The notes beneath the pieces are model-generated. The model was not told the origin of the DNA and did not search any database. It worked only from the letters and a program-made list of their open reading frames with translations. The translations under genes were made by a program, and so were the position numbers. Source: Clostridia bacterium (GTDB lineage Bacteria > Bacillota > Clostridia > Oscillospirales > CAG-382). From it: DNA of 8,178 bases. The number at the start of each line of letters is the position of its first letter. Position 1 is the stretch's first letter. Of this stretch, positions 1 to 5,563 are shown one piece after another. Location of the stretch: contig CAAEPN010000250.1 in the NCBI GenBank assembly GCA_900757905.1, positions 1 to 8,178 on the forward strand. Direction: 5' to 3'.

Positions 1-1311
1 AAAATCTTTGATCTTTTCGCCGAACAGGCCGCATTCGAGTCCGGCATGAACCGTTTCGACCACCGGCTTTTTGCCGTACTTTTTCTCGTAGACTGCAACC
101 ATGATGTCGCGCAATCTTGAATTTTCACGGTATTCCCAAGCCGGATAGTGGCCGTGTACCGAAAAAGACGCGCCGATTGATCCGGCAAGTGTTTCCAAAC
201 GGTCAAGCATTTGCTGTTTTTCGGCGGCAACGCTGCTGCGAACCGAAAGAACGGCGTGAAAACTCTTTTTGTCTCCGTCGGAATCGATTCGGATAACGCC
301 GAGGTTGAGCGAGCTTTGTACAAGACCCTCCATGTGTTTGCTCATGGCTTGCACGCCAAACGGCACAGTGGTAAGAAATTCAATTGCTTTGTCTGTTGAG
401 CTGCGGTCAAAGCAAGTACTTGAAACCGGCGCAGCGCTCACATGAAACGAGAGTCCGGAATCGGTATCGAGACGGTTCTTGCGAACGAAATCTGCTGCAC
501 GTGCAGAAATCTCATCGACGGAAAGCGAAGTTGCGATGACGCATTCAGCCGCGTTCGGAATGACATTGTCCTTGAAGCCGCCGCTTATTGAAACAAGCTC
601 GAATGAGGGAAGAGAAGCGAGAAACGCACCGAGCATTTTGTCGGCATTCTGACGCCCTTGGTTGATCATAATGCCGGAATGACCGCCGAGAAGACCGGTA
701 AGCGCAATTGCTACGCACGGCTTTTCGTTCTTTTGGAATGTAAGCGGCAAAATCACATCAACATTTGCACCGCCTGCACAGCCGACCGTTAAAACGCCCT
801 CTTCGCCGGAATCAAGATTGAGAAATGTATGCCCGGAAAGTGCCGAGGTGTCAAAGCCCCAAGCGCCGTACATGCCGGTTTCCTCATCAGTAGTAAAGAC
901 CGCTTCGAGAGGCGGATGAGCGAGCGAATCGTCCTCTAAAATGGCAAGAGTCATGGCTACGGCAATGCCGTCGTCTGCGCCGAGCGTTGTGCCGTCGGCC
1001 GAGAGGTTGTCCCCGTCGATTTTTAGCTTTAAGCCGTCTTTGTTGAAATCAATGGAGCTTTCGGCCGTTTTTTCACAGACCATATCGAGATGTCCCTGTA
1101 AAACGACGGTCGGATGATGTTCATAGCCTTTGGACGCATTCTTGCGGATAAGCACATTGTTGTGTTTGTCATAAGAATGTACAAGACCGTGGTTTTCGGC
1201 AAAATCGGTACAGAAGGCACGGATCTTGTCAGTATTTCCCGAACCGTGCGGAATGGCGCAGATCGATTCAAAATAATGGAATACGCGTTCGGGCGCAAGT
1301 TTTTCAAGCAT
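1..1311 (-). CDS. pepD: aminoacyl-histidine dipeptidase (peptidase M20 family), C-terminus cut by window edge
   Basis: This is a cytosolic zinc dipeptidase of the PepD/M20C type, which cleaves Xaa-His and other dipeptides to recycle amino acids. The frame is open for 437 codons from the ATG at 1309-1311 to the window edge. The family is usually about 480 residues, so roughly the last 45 are missing, including the final metal-binding histidine region. Metal-site motifs appear in the expected order: GHLDMV (His74, Asp76), GADDG (Asp113), DEETG (Glu143 as general base, Glu144 as ligand) and LNLDSGEEG (Asp167). They are followed by the lid/dimerisation segment with GGHSG (209-213), and by HAGLECG (422-428), which is typical of PepD. 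The start is fixed by a GGAGG 10 bases upstream and by the family N-terminus (LEKLAPERVFHYFE). The gene is probably monocistronic, with its own strong promoter. Family assignment is secure; exact dipeptide preference is not visible. Confidence 0.95.
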   Translation of the reverse strand, partial: MLEKLAPERVFHYFESICAIPHGSGNTDKIRAFCTDFAENHGLVHSYDKHNNVLIRKNASKGYEHHPTVVLQGHLDMVCEKTAESSIDFNKDGLKLKIDGDNLSADGTTLGADDGIAVAMTLAILEDDSLAHPPLEAVFTTDEETGMYGAWGFDTSALSGHTFLNLDSGEEGVLTVGCAGGANVDVILPLTFQKNEKPCVAIALTGLLGGHSGIMINQGRQNADKMLGAFLASLPSFELVSISGGFKDNVIPNAAECVIATSLSVDEISARAADFVRKNRLDTDSGLSFHVSAAPVSSTCFDRSSTDKAIEFLTTVPFGVQAMSKHMEGLVQSSLNLGVIRIDSDGDKKSFHAVLSVRSSVAAEKQQMLDRLETLAGSIGASFSVHGHYPAWEYRENSRLRDIMVAVYEKKYGKKPVVETVHAGLECGLFGEKIKDF

Positions 1312-1321
1312 AATAAAAAAT

Positions 1322-1326
1322 CCTCC
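1322..1326 (-). promoter_or_regulatory. ribosome binding site of pepD
   Basis: GGAGG on the minus strand lies 10 bases before the ATG at 1309-1311. It supports this start for a gene whose stop lies outside the window. Confidence 0.85.
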
Positions 1327-1338
1327 GCATAACTAAAA

Positions 1339-1365
1339 CGATCAAGAATGTGTGAAACTTGACCG
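1339..1365 (-). other. hairpin in the pepD 5' leader
   Basis: On the minus strand CGGTCAAG (1365-1358) pairs with CTTGATCG (1346-1339) around an 11-base loop, giving eight pairs including one G-U. It lies in the roughly 77-base leader between the predicted transcription start near 1388 and the start codon, 12 bases upstream of the Shine-Dalgarno. It could affect mRNA stability or translation. There is no run of T after it, so it is not a terminator. The pairing is seen directly; any function is inference. Confidence 0.4.
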
Positions 1366-1395
1366 CTTATTCCGAAATATTTCAATATCTTTTGT

Positions 1396-1424
1396 ATTAT
1401 ACACTCATTTGGCGGAAAAGTCAA
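1396..1424 (-). promoter_or_regulatory. sigma-A type promoter of pepD
   Basis: On the minus strand the -35 is TTGACT (1424-1419), the spacer is exactly 17 bases, and the -10 is TATAAT (1401-1396), preceded by TG one base away (extended -10-like GTG). This is one base from full consensus. The transcription start is expected near 1388. Confidence 0.85.
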
Positions 1425-1487
1425 TCGAAAAGGCGGAATGTTGAAAATCGTTTTCGCTTTGGAGACATTTTATTTGCAAATTAACAG

Positions 1488-1519
1488 AAATGACCGAATA
1501 TCTGAATCTTCGGTCATTT
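1488..1519 (-). terminator. probable terminator of the HAD phosphatase gene
   Basis: An 11-base perfect inverted repeat (1488-1498 with 1509-1519, core ATGACCGAA) surrounds a 10-base loop. It begins six bases after the stop codon at 1525. On the minus strand the hairpin is followed by TCTGTTAATTT, a mediocre U-tract, so termination may be partial. It also separates this gene from the pepD promoter. Confidence 0.65.
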
Positions 1520-1524
1520 TCAGT

Positions 1525-2097
1525 TTATTTTATGCTTTGTGCAATGCTTTCTACCGTTTCGACAGCTTGCTTCCAGTTGGCTGCTCGGTAAAAATCGCCT
1601 TTTACGTCCGGATAAGCCTTGCTTATGAATAAGATCGGTGTGATTCCGGCGTCTTTGGCTGCTTGGCAGTTGAACGGAGCGTCGTCGATCAAAACTGAAA
1701 TATGTTCAGAAAGACAAGCGCCTGCTTTGTCGGCGGTGCAGATGAGCTTATCGTACTCAATTCCGCCGTTTGCCAACTCTTTGGTTGTGGCTTGGATGGC
1801 GTCGTAATAGTAATCCTTCGTGCGTGCGGTGATAATAAATATCTTGTGTCCCATTTCACGCAGCTTTTTCACGCCCCAGGCGGCGTCCGGCTTGAACGGT
1901 GCGTCGGGAATATATTTGTCGTTATAGGTCTTGCCGAGTTCAAACTCTTTTTCTTTCCATCCGTCCGGAAGCGTGTTATAGGAAATGTTTTTCTGACGCA
2001 GCTCGTTTATATCTGCGCCGAAAAATTCTGCGACAAACGGGATATAGTAGTTGAAGGTGTCGGTAAGGGTATCGTCGATGTCTATGGCAATGTTCAT
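1525..2097 (-). CDS. HAD-superfamily 5'-nucleotidase-like phosphatase (NT5C/YqfW type)
   Basis: This 190-residue protein is a compact haloacid-dehalogenase-fold phosphatase that resembles the NT5C-like putative nucleotidases of Firmicutes. Motif I is AIDIDDTLTDT, with nucleophile Asp6 and acid/base Asp8. Motif II is IITART (Thr90), a basic residue near Lys124 is in position for motif III, and motif IV is VLIDDAP (Asp138, Asp139), which holds magnesium. A helical cap lies between residues 15 and 75. No signal peptide or membrane segment is seen, so it is cytosolic. The likely chemistry is dephosphorylation of a small phosphate ester, perhaps a (deoxy)nucleoside monophosphate; the substrate cannot be read from sequence. 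The start has AGAGG seven bases upstream and gives the correct HAD N-terminus. The gene is single, flanked by its own promoter and terminator, and divergent from the GH42-like gene. Confidence 0.85.
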   Translation of the reverse strand: MNIAIDIDDTLTDTFNYYIPFVAEFFGADINELRQKNISYNTLPDGWKEKEFELGKTYNDKYIPDAPFKPDAAWGVKKLREMGHKIFIITARTKDYYYDAIQATTKELANGGIEYDKLICTADKAGACLSEHISVLIDDAPFNCQAAKDAGITPILFISKAYPDVKGDFYRAANWKQAVETVESIAQSIK

Positions 2098-2104
2098 GTG
2101 TGTA

Positions 2105-2109
2105 CCTCT
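2105..2109 (-). promoter_or_regulatory. ribosome binding site of the HAD phosphatase gene
   Basis: AGAGG on the minus strand lies seven bases upstream of the ATG at 2095-2097 and fixes that start. Confidence 0.75.
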
Positions 2110-2126
2110 TTTTCAAACATGAAAAG

Positions 2127-2155
2127 AGTATAACACATTTATCTGCAAAAAGCAA
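2127..2155 (-). promoter_or_regulatory. promoter of the HAD phosphatase gene
   Basis: On the minus strand the -35 is TTGCTT (2155-2150), the spacer is 17 bases and the -10 is TATACT (2132-2127). Four of six and five of six bases match consensus. The predicted start near 2120 leaves a leader of about 20 bases. Confidence 0.65.
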
Positions 2156-2160
2156 GAGAT

Positions 2161-2177
2161 AATATGGTAACAATATT
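2161..2177. promoter_or_regulatory. near-perfect 17-base palindrome between divergent promoters (candidate operator)
   Basis: The half-sites AATATGGT and ACAATATT flank a central A and are inverted copies with one mismatch. The element sits just upstream of the HAD promoter -35 and about 40 bases upstream of the GH42-like gene's -35. Its size and symmetry suit a dimeric transcription factor, but AT-rich palindromes also arise by chance and no regulator gene is next to it. Confidence 0.3.
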
Positions 2178-2217
2178 TTCCGGAAGAAAGTGCATAAAAT
2201 TGTGGCCGATTTTGCCT

Positions 2218-2245
2218 TTCAAAATAATTTTCTGCGCGTTATAAT
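2218..2245 (+). promoter_or_regulatory. promoter of the GH42-like / DMT permease unit
   Basis: The -10 is a perfect TATAAT (2240-2245). The best -35 is TTCAAA (2218-2223) at a 16-base spacing, matching four of six consensus positions. Transcription would start near 2252, about 25 bases before the ATG at 2277. The weak -35 leaves room for an activator. Confidence 0.6.
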
Positions 2246-2265
2246 GATACCACAGAAAAAAGAAA

Positions 2266-2271
2266 GAGGGG
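2266..2271 (+). promoter_or_regulatory. ribosome binding site that decides the GH42-like gene start
   Basis: GAGGGG lies five bases before the ATG at 2277. It selects that codon over the in-frame ATG at 2190, which has no good Shine-Dalgarno and lies upstream of the -10 element. Confidence 0.8.
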
Positions 2272-2276
2272 ATACC

Positions 2277-4169
2277 ATGTCTTATAAAATAACCGTGCCG
2301 CTTATCAGCAATTCTGCTGAGAGCATGGGACTTGAAGAACATTTGGAGGAGTTAAAACGATTAAACGCTGAACGCGTTTTATTGTCAATCGAACGGTATT
2401 ACATATCCGAAGAAACCAAAAAGAAAGAATTAGAGGCATTACGCCGCAGCTGTATGTTTTTCAAATCGCACGGCTATGAGGTCGGCGCGTGGATATGGAC
2501 ATTTGCGCTTCGGGAGCCGAATACATATACGCATATTAAAGGAATCGGCGGAAGAGTGTCGGAGGACGAGATCTGTCCGTCTGACCCGGAGTTCCGTGCG
2601 TTTGCCTGCGGATATCTTGCCGATGTGGCTTCTTGCGGCGTTGATTTGATATTGTTTGACGACGATTACCGGTACGGCACGCTGCCGTGCGGTTTAGGGT
2701 GCGTGTGCGACAATCATATTGCGTACATGGAAAAAGTGTTGGGCGAAAAGCTTGACCGTGCTATGCTTCCGTCGTTACTTTTGACCGGCGAGGGAAACAA
2801 GTACAGGGATGCATGGCAGGAGTCGAAAAAGTATTATTTTGAATTATTTGCCAGGGAAGTGCGGGAAGCGATCGATAAGGTGAATCCGGATATTCGCGTC
2901 GGTTTGTGCTCATGCCTTACAGTGTGGGATTTTGACGGAACCGATTCGGCAACCCTTGCACGGATTCTTGCCGGAAATACAAAGCCGTTCTTGCGTCTCA
3001 TCGGTGCGCCGTATTGGGCAGAAAAACGCGGTTGGAACTGTCGGCTTCAGAATGTTATCGAAACCGAACGAATGGAACGCAGCTGGTGCGGTGACGGAAT
3101 TGAGATCAATTCGGAGGGCGATTCGTCGCCGCGTCCGCGAACCAATTGCCCGGCAAACTATGTGGAAATATTTGATACGGCACTGCGTGTTTCCGGCGGC
3201 TTTGACGGAATAATGAAATACGATATTGATTATTATTCCAAACCCGGCTATGAAACCGGTTATATTGAACGTCACGAAAGAAACCGTCCGGTCTATGCGG
3301 CTATCGAAAAGCATTTTAACGGTAAAAAGGCGGTCGGCGTTCGCGTCTATGAGCGTATGCAGAAGTTTGCGGATATGCTCATTCCGAAGGAGTTCGAAAA
3401 GAGCGACGCGGCCGATAATCTGTTCTTCTCGGTCGCTTCCCAGATGATGGTAGATAACGGCTTCCCGACAGTTTACGAAGGAGAAGGGGAATGCGGCATT
3501 GCCTTTGCAGAAAATGTGAAAGCTGTGCCGGAGAGTGCCTATTCAAAGGGACTGATACTCGATATGCGCGCTGCGCAGATATTAACAGAAAAAGGTGTGG
3601 ATGTAGGACTCGTATCGGTTGACGGCCGCTGCTATGCTGGATATGAGTATTTCGACCTCGCAGACGACATGACCTTTGCTAACAATGAAGTGTACACGAT
3701 CACGGTAAATGAAAATGCCAAGATTCTCAGTCGATTCTATTCGAAAAAAGGCGACGGAACGTTTACAGACAAGACGGTCGGTTCGTATTATTATGAAAAT
3801 GCCGACGGCGGAAAATTCTTTGTGTTTGCCTTTGACGCTTATTCGCAGTTTTATATGCGTGACAATTATCGGCGCAGCTACCTGCGCTCAGCAGAGCTAA
3901 AACAGGTCTGCGACCTCTTCGGTGCAAAAATTCCGGCATATTCCTACGGAAATCCGGATTTGTATCTGATTGCCAAAAAAGGTGCGAATTCGCTGTCGGT
4001 CGGTCTTTGGAATATCTTCGCGGACGAAATATTCGAACCGGTTATCGAGCTGGATAAAGAGTATAAAAGCATTGAATGCATTGGCTGCACAGGACGAATC
4101 GAAGGGAACAAGGTACATTTGTCGCAGATGAATCCGTTCTCTTTTGCCGGATTTGAAGTGAAAGAATAG
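2277..4169 (+). CDS. GH42-like TIM-barrel protein, putative cytoplasmic glycoside hydrolase
   Basis: This 630-residue protein has no signal peptide or membrane segment. Its layout resembles family 42 beta-galactosidases. Residues 1-340 form a predicted TIM barrel. Residues 350-570 resemble the GATase-like trimerisation domain, with GLILDMRAAQILTEKG (425-440). Residues 575-630 form a short beta domain. CPSDPEFR (100-107) matches the GH42 CPNSP-type motif, and Cys138, Cys142 and Cys144 lie just after LILFDDDYR (124-132), recalling the GH42 four-cysteine zinc site. By that alignment the Asn-Glu acid/base pair is Asp128-Asp129. The nucleophile would be Glu276 or Glu280, ahead of a GGFDGIMKYDIDY stretch (307-319) that matches the family's AhGadgvlyF region. 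The expected reaction is hydrolysis of a small glycoside inside the cell, but the missing acid/base Glu makes this uncertain. It is cotranscribed with a permease four bases downstream. Fold assignment is moderate, and the substrate is unknown. Confidence 0.65.
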   Translation: MSYKITVPLISNSAESMGLEEHLEELKRLNAERVLLSIERYYISEETKKKELEALRRSCMFFKSHGYEVGAWIWTFALREPNTYTHIKGIGGRVSEDEICPSDPEFRAFACGYLADVASCGVDLILFDDDYRYGTLPCGLGCVCDNHIAYMEKVLGEKLDRAMLPSLLLTGEGNKYRDAWQESKKYYFELFAREVREAIDKVNPDIRVGLCSCLTVWDFDGTDSATLARILAGNTKPFLRLIGAPYWAEKRGWNCRLQNVIETERMERSWCGDGIEINSEGDSSPRPRTNCPANYVEIFDTALRVSGGFDGIMKYDIDYYSKPGYETGYIERHERNRPVYAAIEKHFNGKKAVGVRVYERMQKFADMLIPKEFEKSDAADNLFFSVASQMMVDNGFPTVYEGEGECGIAFAENVKAVPESAYSKGLILDMRAAQILTEKGVDVGLVSVDGRCYAGYEYFDLADDMTFANNEVYTITVNENAKILSRFYSKKGDGTFTDKTVGSYYYENADGGKFFVFAFDAYSQFYMRDNYRRSYLRSAELKQVCDLFGAKIPAYSYGNPDLYLIAKKGANSLSVGLWNIFADEIFEPVIELDKEYKSIECIGCTGRIEGNKVHLSQMNPFSFAGFEVKE

Positions 4170-4173
4170 GGAA

Positions 4174-5028
4174 ATGATGGCGTATTTTCTGCTTTGCATG
4201 ATCGTCCTTCTCGGACTGTTGGAGCGGATTCTTGCGAAAGAGTATAATGTAAAGACTGAAAAGCCGAATTGCAATCTGTATACCGCAGTGACCTGCTTGT
4301 GTGCGTTAATCTTTTTCTTAGTCAACAGCCGGGGCGATCTGCGCTTTACCATGGAGATCGTTCCTTATGCGCTCGGCTTTGCAGCAGCGTTCGGTACGGC
4401 CTCTGCTACGACGATTTTCGCCATAAAGACAGGCCCTTTATCGATTACGGCGCTCGTTTCTTCGTATTCATTACTTATACCGACTTTTTACGGAATCATT
4501 TTCTTGAAAGACGAGGTGCATGCGACGCTGTTTTTCGGCCTTGCTGCATTATTCGTTTCACTCTTTCTCATCAACTTTAAGAAAGACGAAAACCTGCATT
4601 TTGAACCAATGTGGCTCTTATACGTTATCTTAGCGTTTATTTCTAACGGCATGTGTTCGACGGTGCAGAAAATGCAGCAGTTGGCGTTTGACGGCGCATA
4701 TAAGAATGAATTCATGATTATCGCGCTTGTGACGGTGACGGCAGTGTTGTTTGCGCTTGGTTTTTCGCGGCCGGGTAATAAGCTTGCTATGCTAAAGCCG
4801 TGTATCAAGTACGGTGCCGTTAAGGGCTTTGCCAACGGCATTATGAATTATTTGGTTATGGTGACGTCTGCCATGCTGCCGAATGCAGTGTTGTTCCCAA
4901 GTATCTCGGCCGGAGGCATTGTGTTAACGTTTGTCTGTGCACTGACAATTTATAAGGAAAAATTAAGCAAAACACAGACCGTCGGATATGTGCTCGGCAT
5001 TGCGGCGGTTGTGTTGCTGAACGTGTGA
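4174..5028 (+). CDS. EamA/DMT-superfamily permease, ten transmembrane helices
   Basis: This is a 284-residue integral membrane protein of the drug/metabolite transporter superfamily. Hydrophobic segments lie near residues 2-20, 36-51, 61-80, 88-110, 117-134, 146-163, 180-197, 214-233, 238-260 and 267-283, the 5+5 arrangement of two EamA repeats. The repeats end alike: FLKDEVHATLFFGLAALFVS (110-129) and IYKEKLSKTQTVGYVLGIAA (259-278). Substrates of this family range from sugars and amino acids to nucleotide-sugars and drugs, so none can be assigned. The gene begins four bases after the GH42-like stop. That stop overlaps the AGGG ribosome site, which implies translational coupling. Two ATGs are adjacent (4174, 4177); the second has the better spacing, so the protein may be 283 residues. 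Context suggests it moves the hydrolase's substrate or product, which is inference. Confidence 0.85.
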   Translation: MMAYFLLCMIVLLGLLERILAKEYNVKTEKPNCNLYTAVTCLCALIFFLVNSRGDLRFTMEIVPYALGFAAAFGTASATTIFAIKTGPLSITALVSSYSLLIPTFYGIIFLKDEVHATLFFGLAALFVSLFLINFKKDENLHFEPMWLLYVILAFISNGMCSTVQKMQQLAFDGAYKNEFMIIALVTVTAVLFALGFSRPGNKLAMLKPCIKYGAVKGFANGIMNYLVMVTSAMLPNAVLFPSISAGGIVLTFVCALTIYKEKLSKTQTVGYVLGIAAVVLLNV

Positions 5029-5032
5029 ATCT

Positions 5033-5077
5033 AAAAAATCCCTGACGTTTTCGAAAGAATACGACAGGGATTTTTTT
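5033..5077 (+). terminator. rho-independent terminator, probably bidirectional
   Basis: Six A-T pairs and the core TCCCTG/CAGGGA form a stem that continues past one A-A mismatch with CGT/ACG. Arms are 5033-5048 and 5061-5076. On the plus strand it ends in seven T and starts five bases after the permease stop. On the minus strand it ends in six T, so it can also stop read-through from the tRNA unit. Confidence 0.9.
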
Positions 5078-5079
5078 GC

Positions 5080-5108
5080 AAAGTGATTTGAAAAGTGATT
5101 TGAAAAGT
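5080..5108. repeat. short tandem repeat, 12-base unit, about 2.4 copies
   Basis: The unit AAAGTGATTTGA occurs at 5080-5091 and 5092-5103, followed by a partial AAAGT. It lies between two convergent terminators and outside all genes. It probably arose by replication slippage; no function is visible. Confidence 0.8.
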
Positions 5109-5169
5109 TAAGTCTGACTACTTTAAAAACTTACCGTTATGGGGAAATTATAGGTAAGAGTGAATAAGT

Positions 5170-5200
5170 AAAAGACCTGAACGATACGTTCAGGTCTTTT
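5170..5200 (-). terminator. terminator of the tRNA-Thr/tRNA-Tyr unit
   Basis: A perfect 14-base inverted repeat (5170-5183 with 5187-5200, core GACCTGAACG) surrounds a three-base loop. On the minus strand it starts at the last A of the tRNA-Tyr CCA end and finishes in TTTT followed by ACTTATTC. The stem is strong, the T-tract short. Confidence 0.8.
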
Positions 5201-5284
5201 GGTGGGGGAAGGTGGATTCGGACCACCGAAGGCACTGACAACAGATTTACAGTCTGCCCCCTTTGGCCACTCGGGAATTCCCCC
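5200..5284 (-). tRNA. tRNA-Tyr (anticodon GUA)
   Basis: This 85-base class II tRNA includes an encoded CCA (5202-5200). The acceptor arms GGGGGAA (5284-5278) and TTCCCCC (5210-5204) pair fully. The anticodon GTA is at 5250-5248 in the loop CTGTAAA of an anticodon stem GCAGA/TCTGT-type pairing. A long variable arm (TGTCAGTGCCTTCGG region) and a T-arm GGTCCGAATCC follow, as expected for bacterial tyrosine tRNA. It is transcribed after tRNA-Thr with a 25-base spacer and ends directly at the terminator hairpin. Confidence 0.95.
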
Positions 5285-5309
5285 ATATATGAAATTGTGA
5301 TACACAAGT

Positions 5310-5384
5310 TGGAGCTGGTGAAGGGAGTCGAACCCCCAACCTGCTGATTACAAATCAGCTGCTCTGCCATTGAGCCACACCAGC
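5310..5384 (-). tRNA. tRNA-Thr (anticodon UGU)
   Basis: This 75-base tRNA includes an encoded CCA (5312-5310). The acceptor GCTGGTG (5384-5378) pairs fully with CACCAGC (5320-5314), and the D-arm is GCTC/GAGC. The anticodon stem GCTGA/TCAGC holds the loop TTTGTAA, with anticodon TGT at 5352-5350, and the T-arm contains GGTTCGACTCC. It is the first tRNA of a two-gene unit with tRNA-Tyr. Confidence 0.95.
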
Positions 5385-5390
5385 GAATTG

Positions 5391-5466
5391 GTCGCTTTGA
5401 ACTGAGTCGTTCAAGTGCCTGACGCGCTGTGCGCTTTCTCTTCGGCGCTCGCTCTCTCCCTGCGAC
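5391..5466 (-). other. structured 5' leader of the tRNA-Thr/tRNA-Tyr transcript
   Basis: Predicted transcription begins near 5467, about 82 bases before tRNA-Thr. The leader ends pair with each other: GTCGC (5466-5462) with GCGAC (5395-5391). Inside are TTGAAC/GTTCAA (5414-5409 with 5402-5397, six-base loop). There are also three GCGC blocks (5448-5445, 5434-5431, 5427-5424) that can form mutually exclusive short helices. The stretch is GC- and purine-rich, unlike its AT-rich surroundings. It would be removed by RNase P during tRNA maturation. The complementarity is seen directly; any role is inferred. Confidence 0.45.
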
Positions 5467-5473
5467 GTGTGTT

Positions 5474-5502
5474 ATTATATCACGATTCACAGGGTTTGTC
5501 AA
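5474..5502 (-). promoter_or_regulatory. full-consensus promoter of the tRNA unit with UP-like element
   Basis: On the minus strand the -35 is TTGACA (5502-5497), the spacer is 17 bases and the -10 is TATAAT (5479-5474): twelve of twelve consensus bases. An A/T tract (about 5503-5534) just upstream resembles an UP element. This suits a stable-RNA promoter active at fast growth. Confidence 0.92.
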
Positions 5503-5563
5503 TAGATTTTTTTAAAAATAACAAGATTATTTTTCGACAATGTTTCAAACCGTCAAATTTGTG

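Noticed and set aside
1029..1424. A 131-codon minus-strand frame overlapping the start of pepD
   Set aside because: It overlaps pepD out of frame and runs through the pepD promoter and ribosome site. Its translation shows no family-like composition, while the pepD frame carries all M20 motifs.
1443..1455. A five-pair inverted repeat GAAAA-TCG-TTTTC upstream of the pepD promoter
   Set aside because: It is short, AT-rich and expected by chance. It is not placed like a terminator for either neighbour.
1702..2133. A 143-codon plus-strand frame antisense to the HAD phosphatase gene
   Set aside because: The opposite strand has clear HAD motifs, a promoter and a ribosome site. This frame is its mirror and has no own ribosome site.
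2190..2276. A 29-codon N-terminal extension of the GH42-like gene from an upstream ATG at 2190
   Set aside because: The extension overlaps the -35 and -10 elements and lacks a Shine-Dalgarno. The ATG at 2277 has GAGGGG five bases upstream and gives a natural barrel start.
5391..5466. A third, degenerate tRNA upstream of tRNA-Thr, suggested by a 76-base span with pairing ends followed by CCA
   Set aside because: Only five acceptor-like pairs form, there is no TTCRA-type T-loop, no D-arm and no credible anticodon arm. The length match looks coincidental.
5123..5502. Two minus-strand reading frames of 60 and 121 codons across the tRNA region
   Set aside because: They are translations of tRNA-Thr, tRNA-Tyr, their leader and promoter, and so cannot be protein genes.
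5514..5534. A hairpin AAAAATAA/TTATTTTT as terminator of ecfA2
   Set aside because: The stem is entirely A-T, and on the minus strand it is followed by a run of A rather than T. It is better explained as the UP-like A/T tract of the tRNA promoter.
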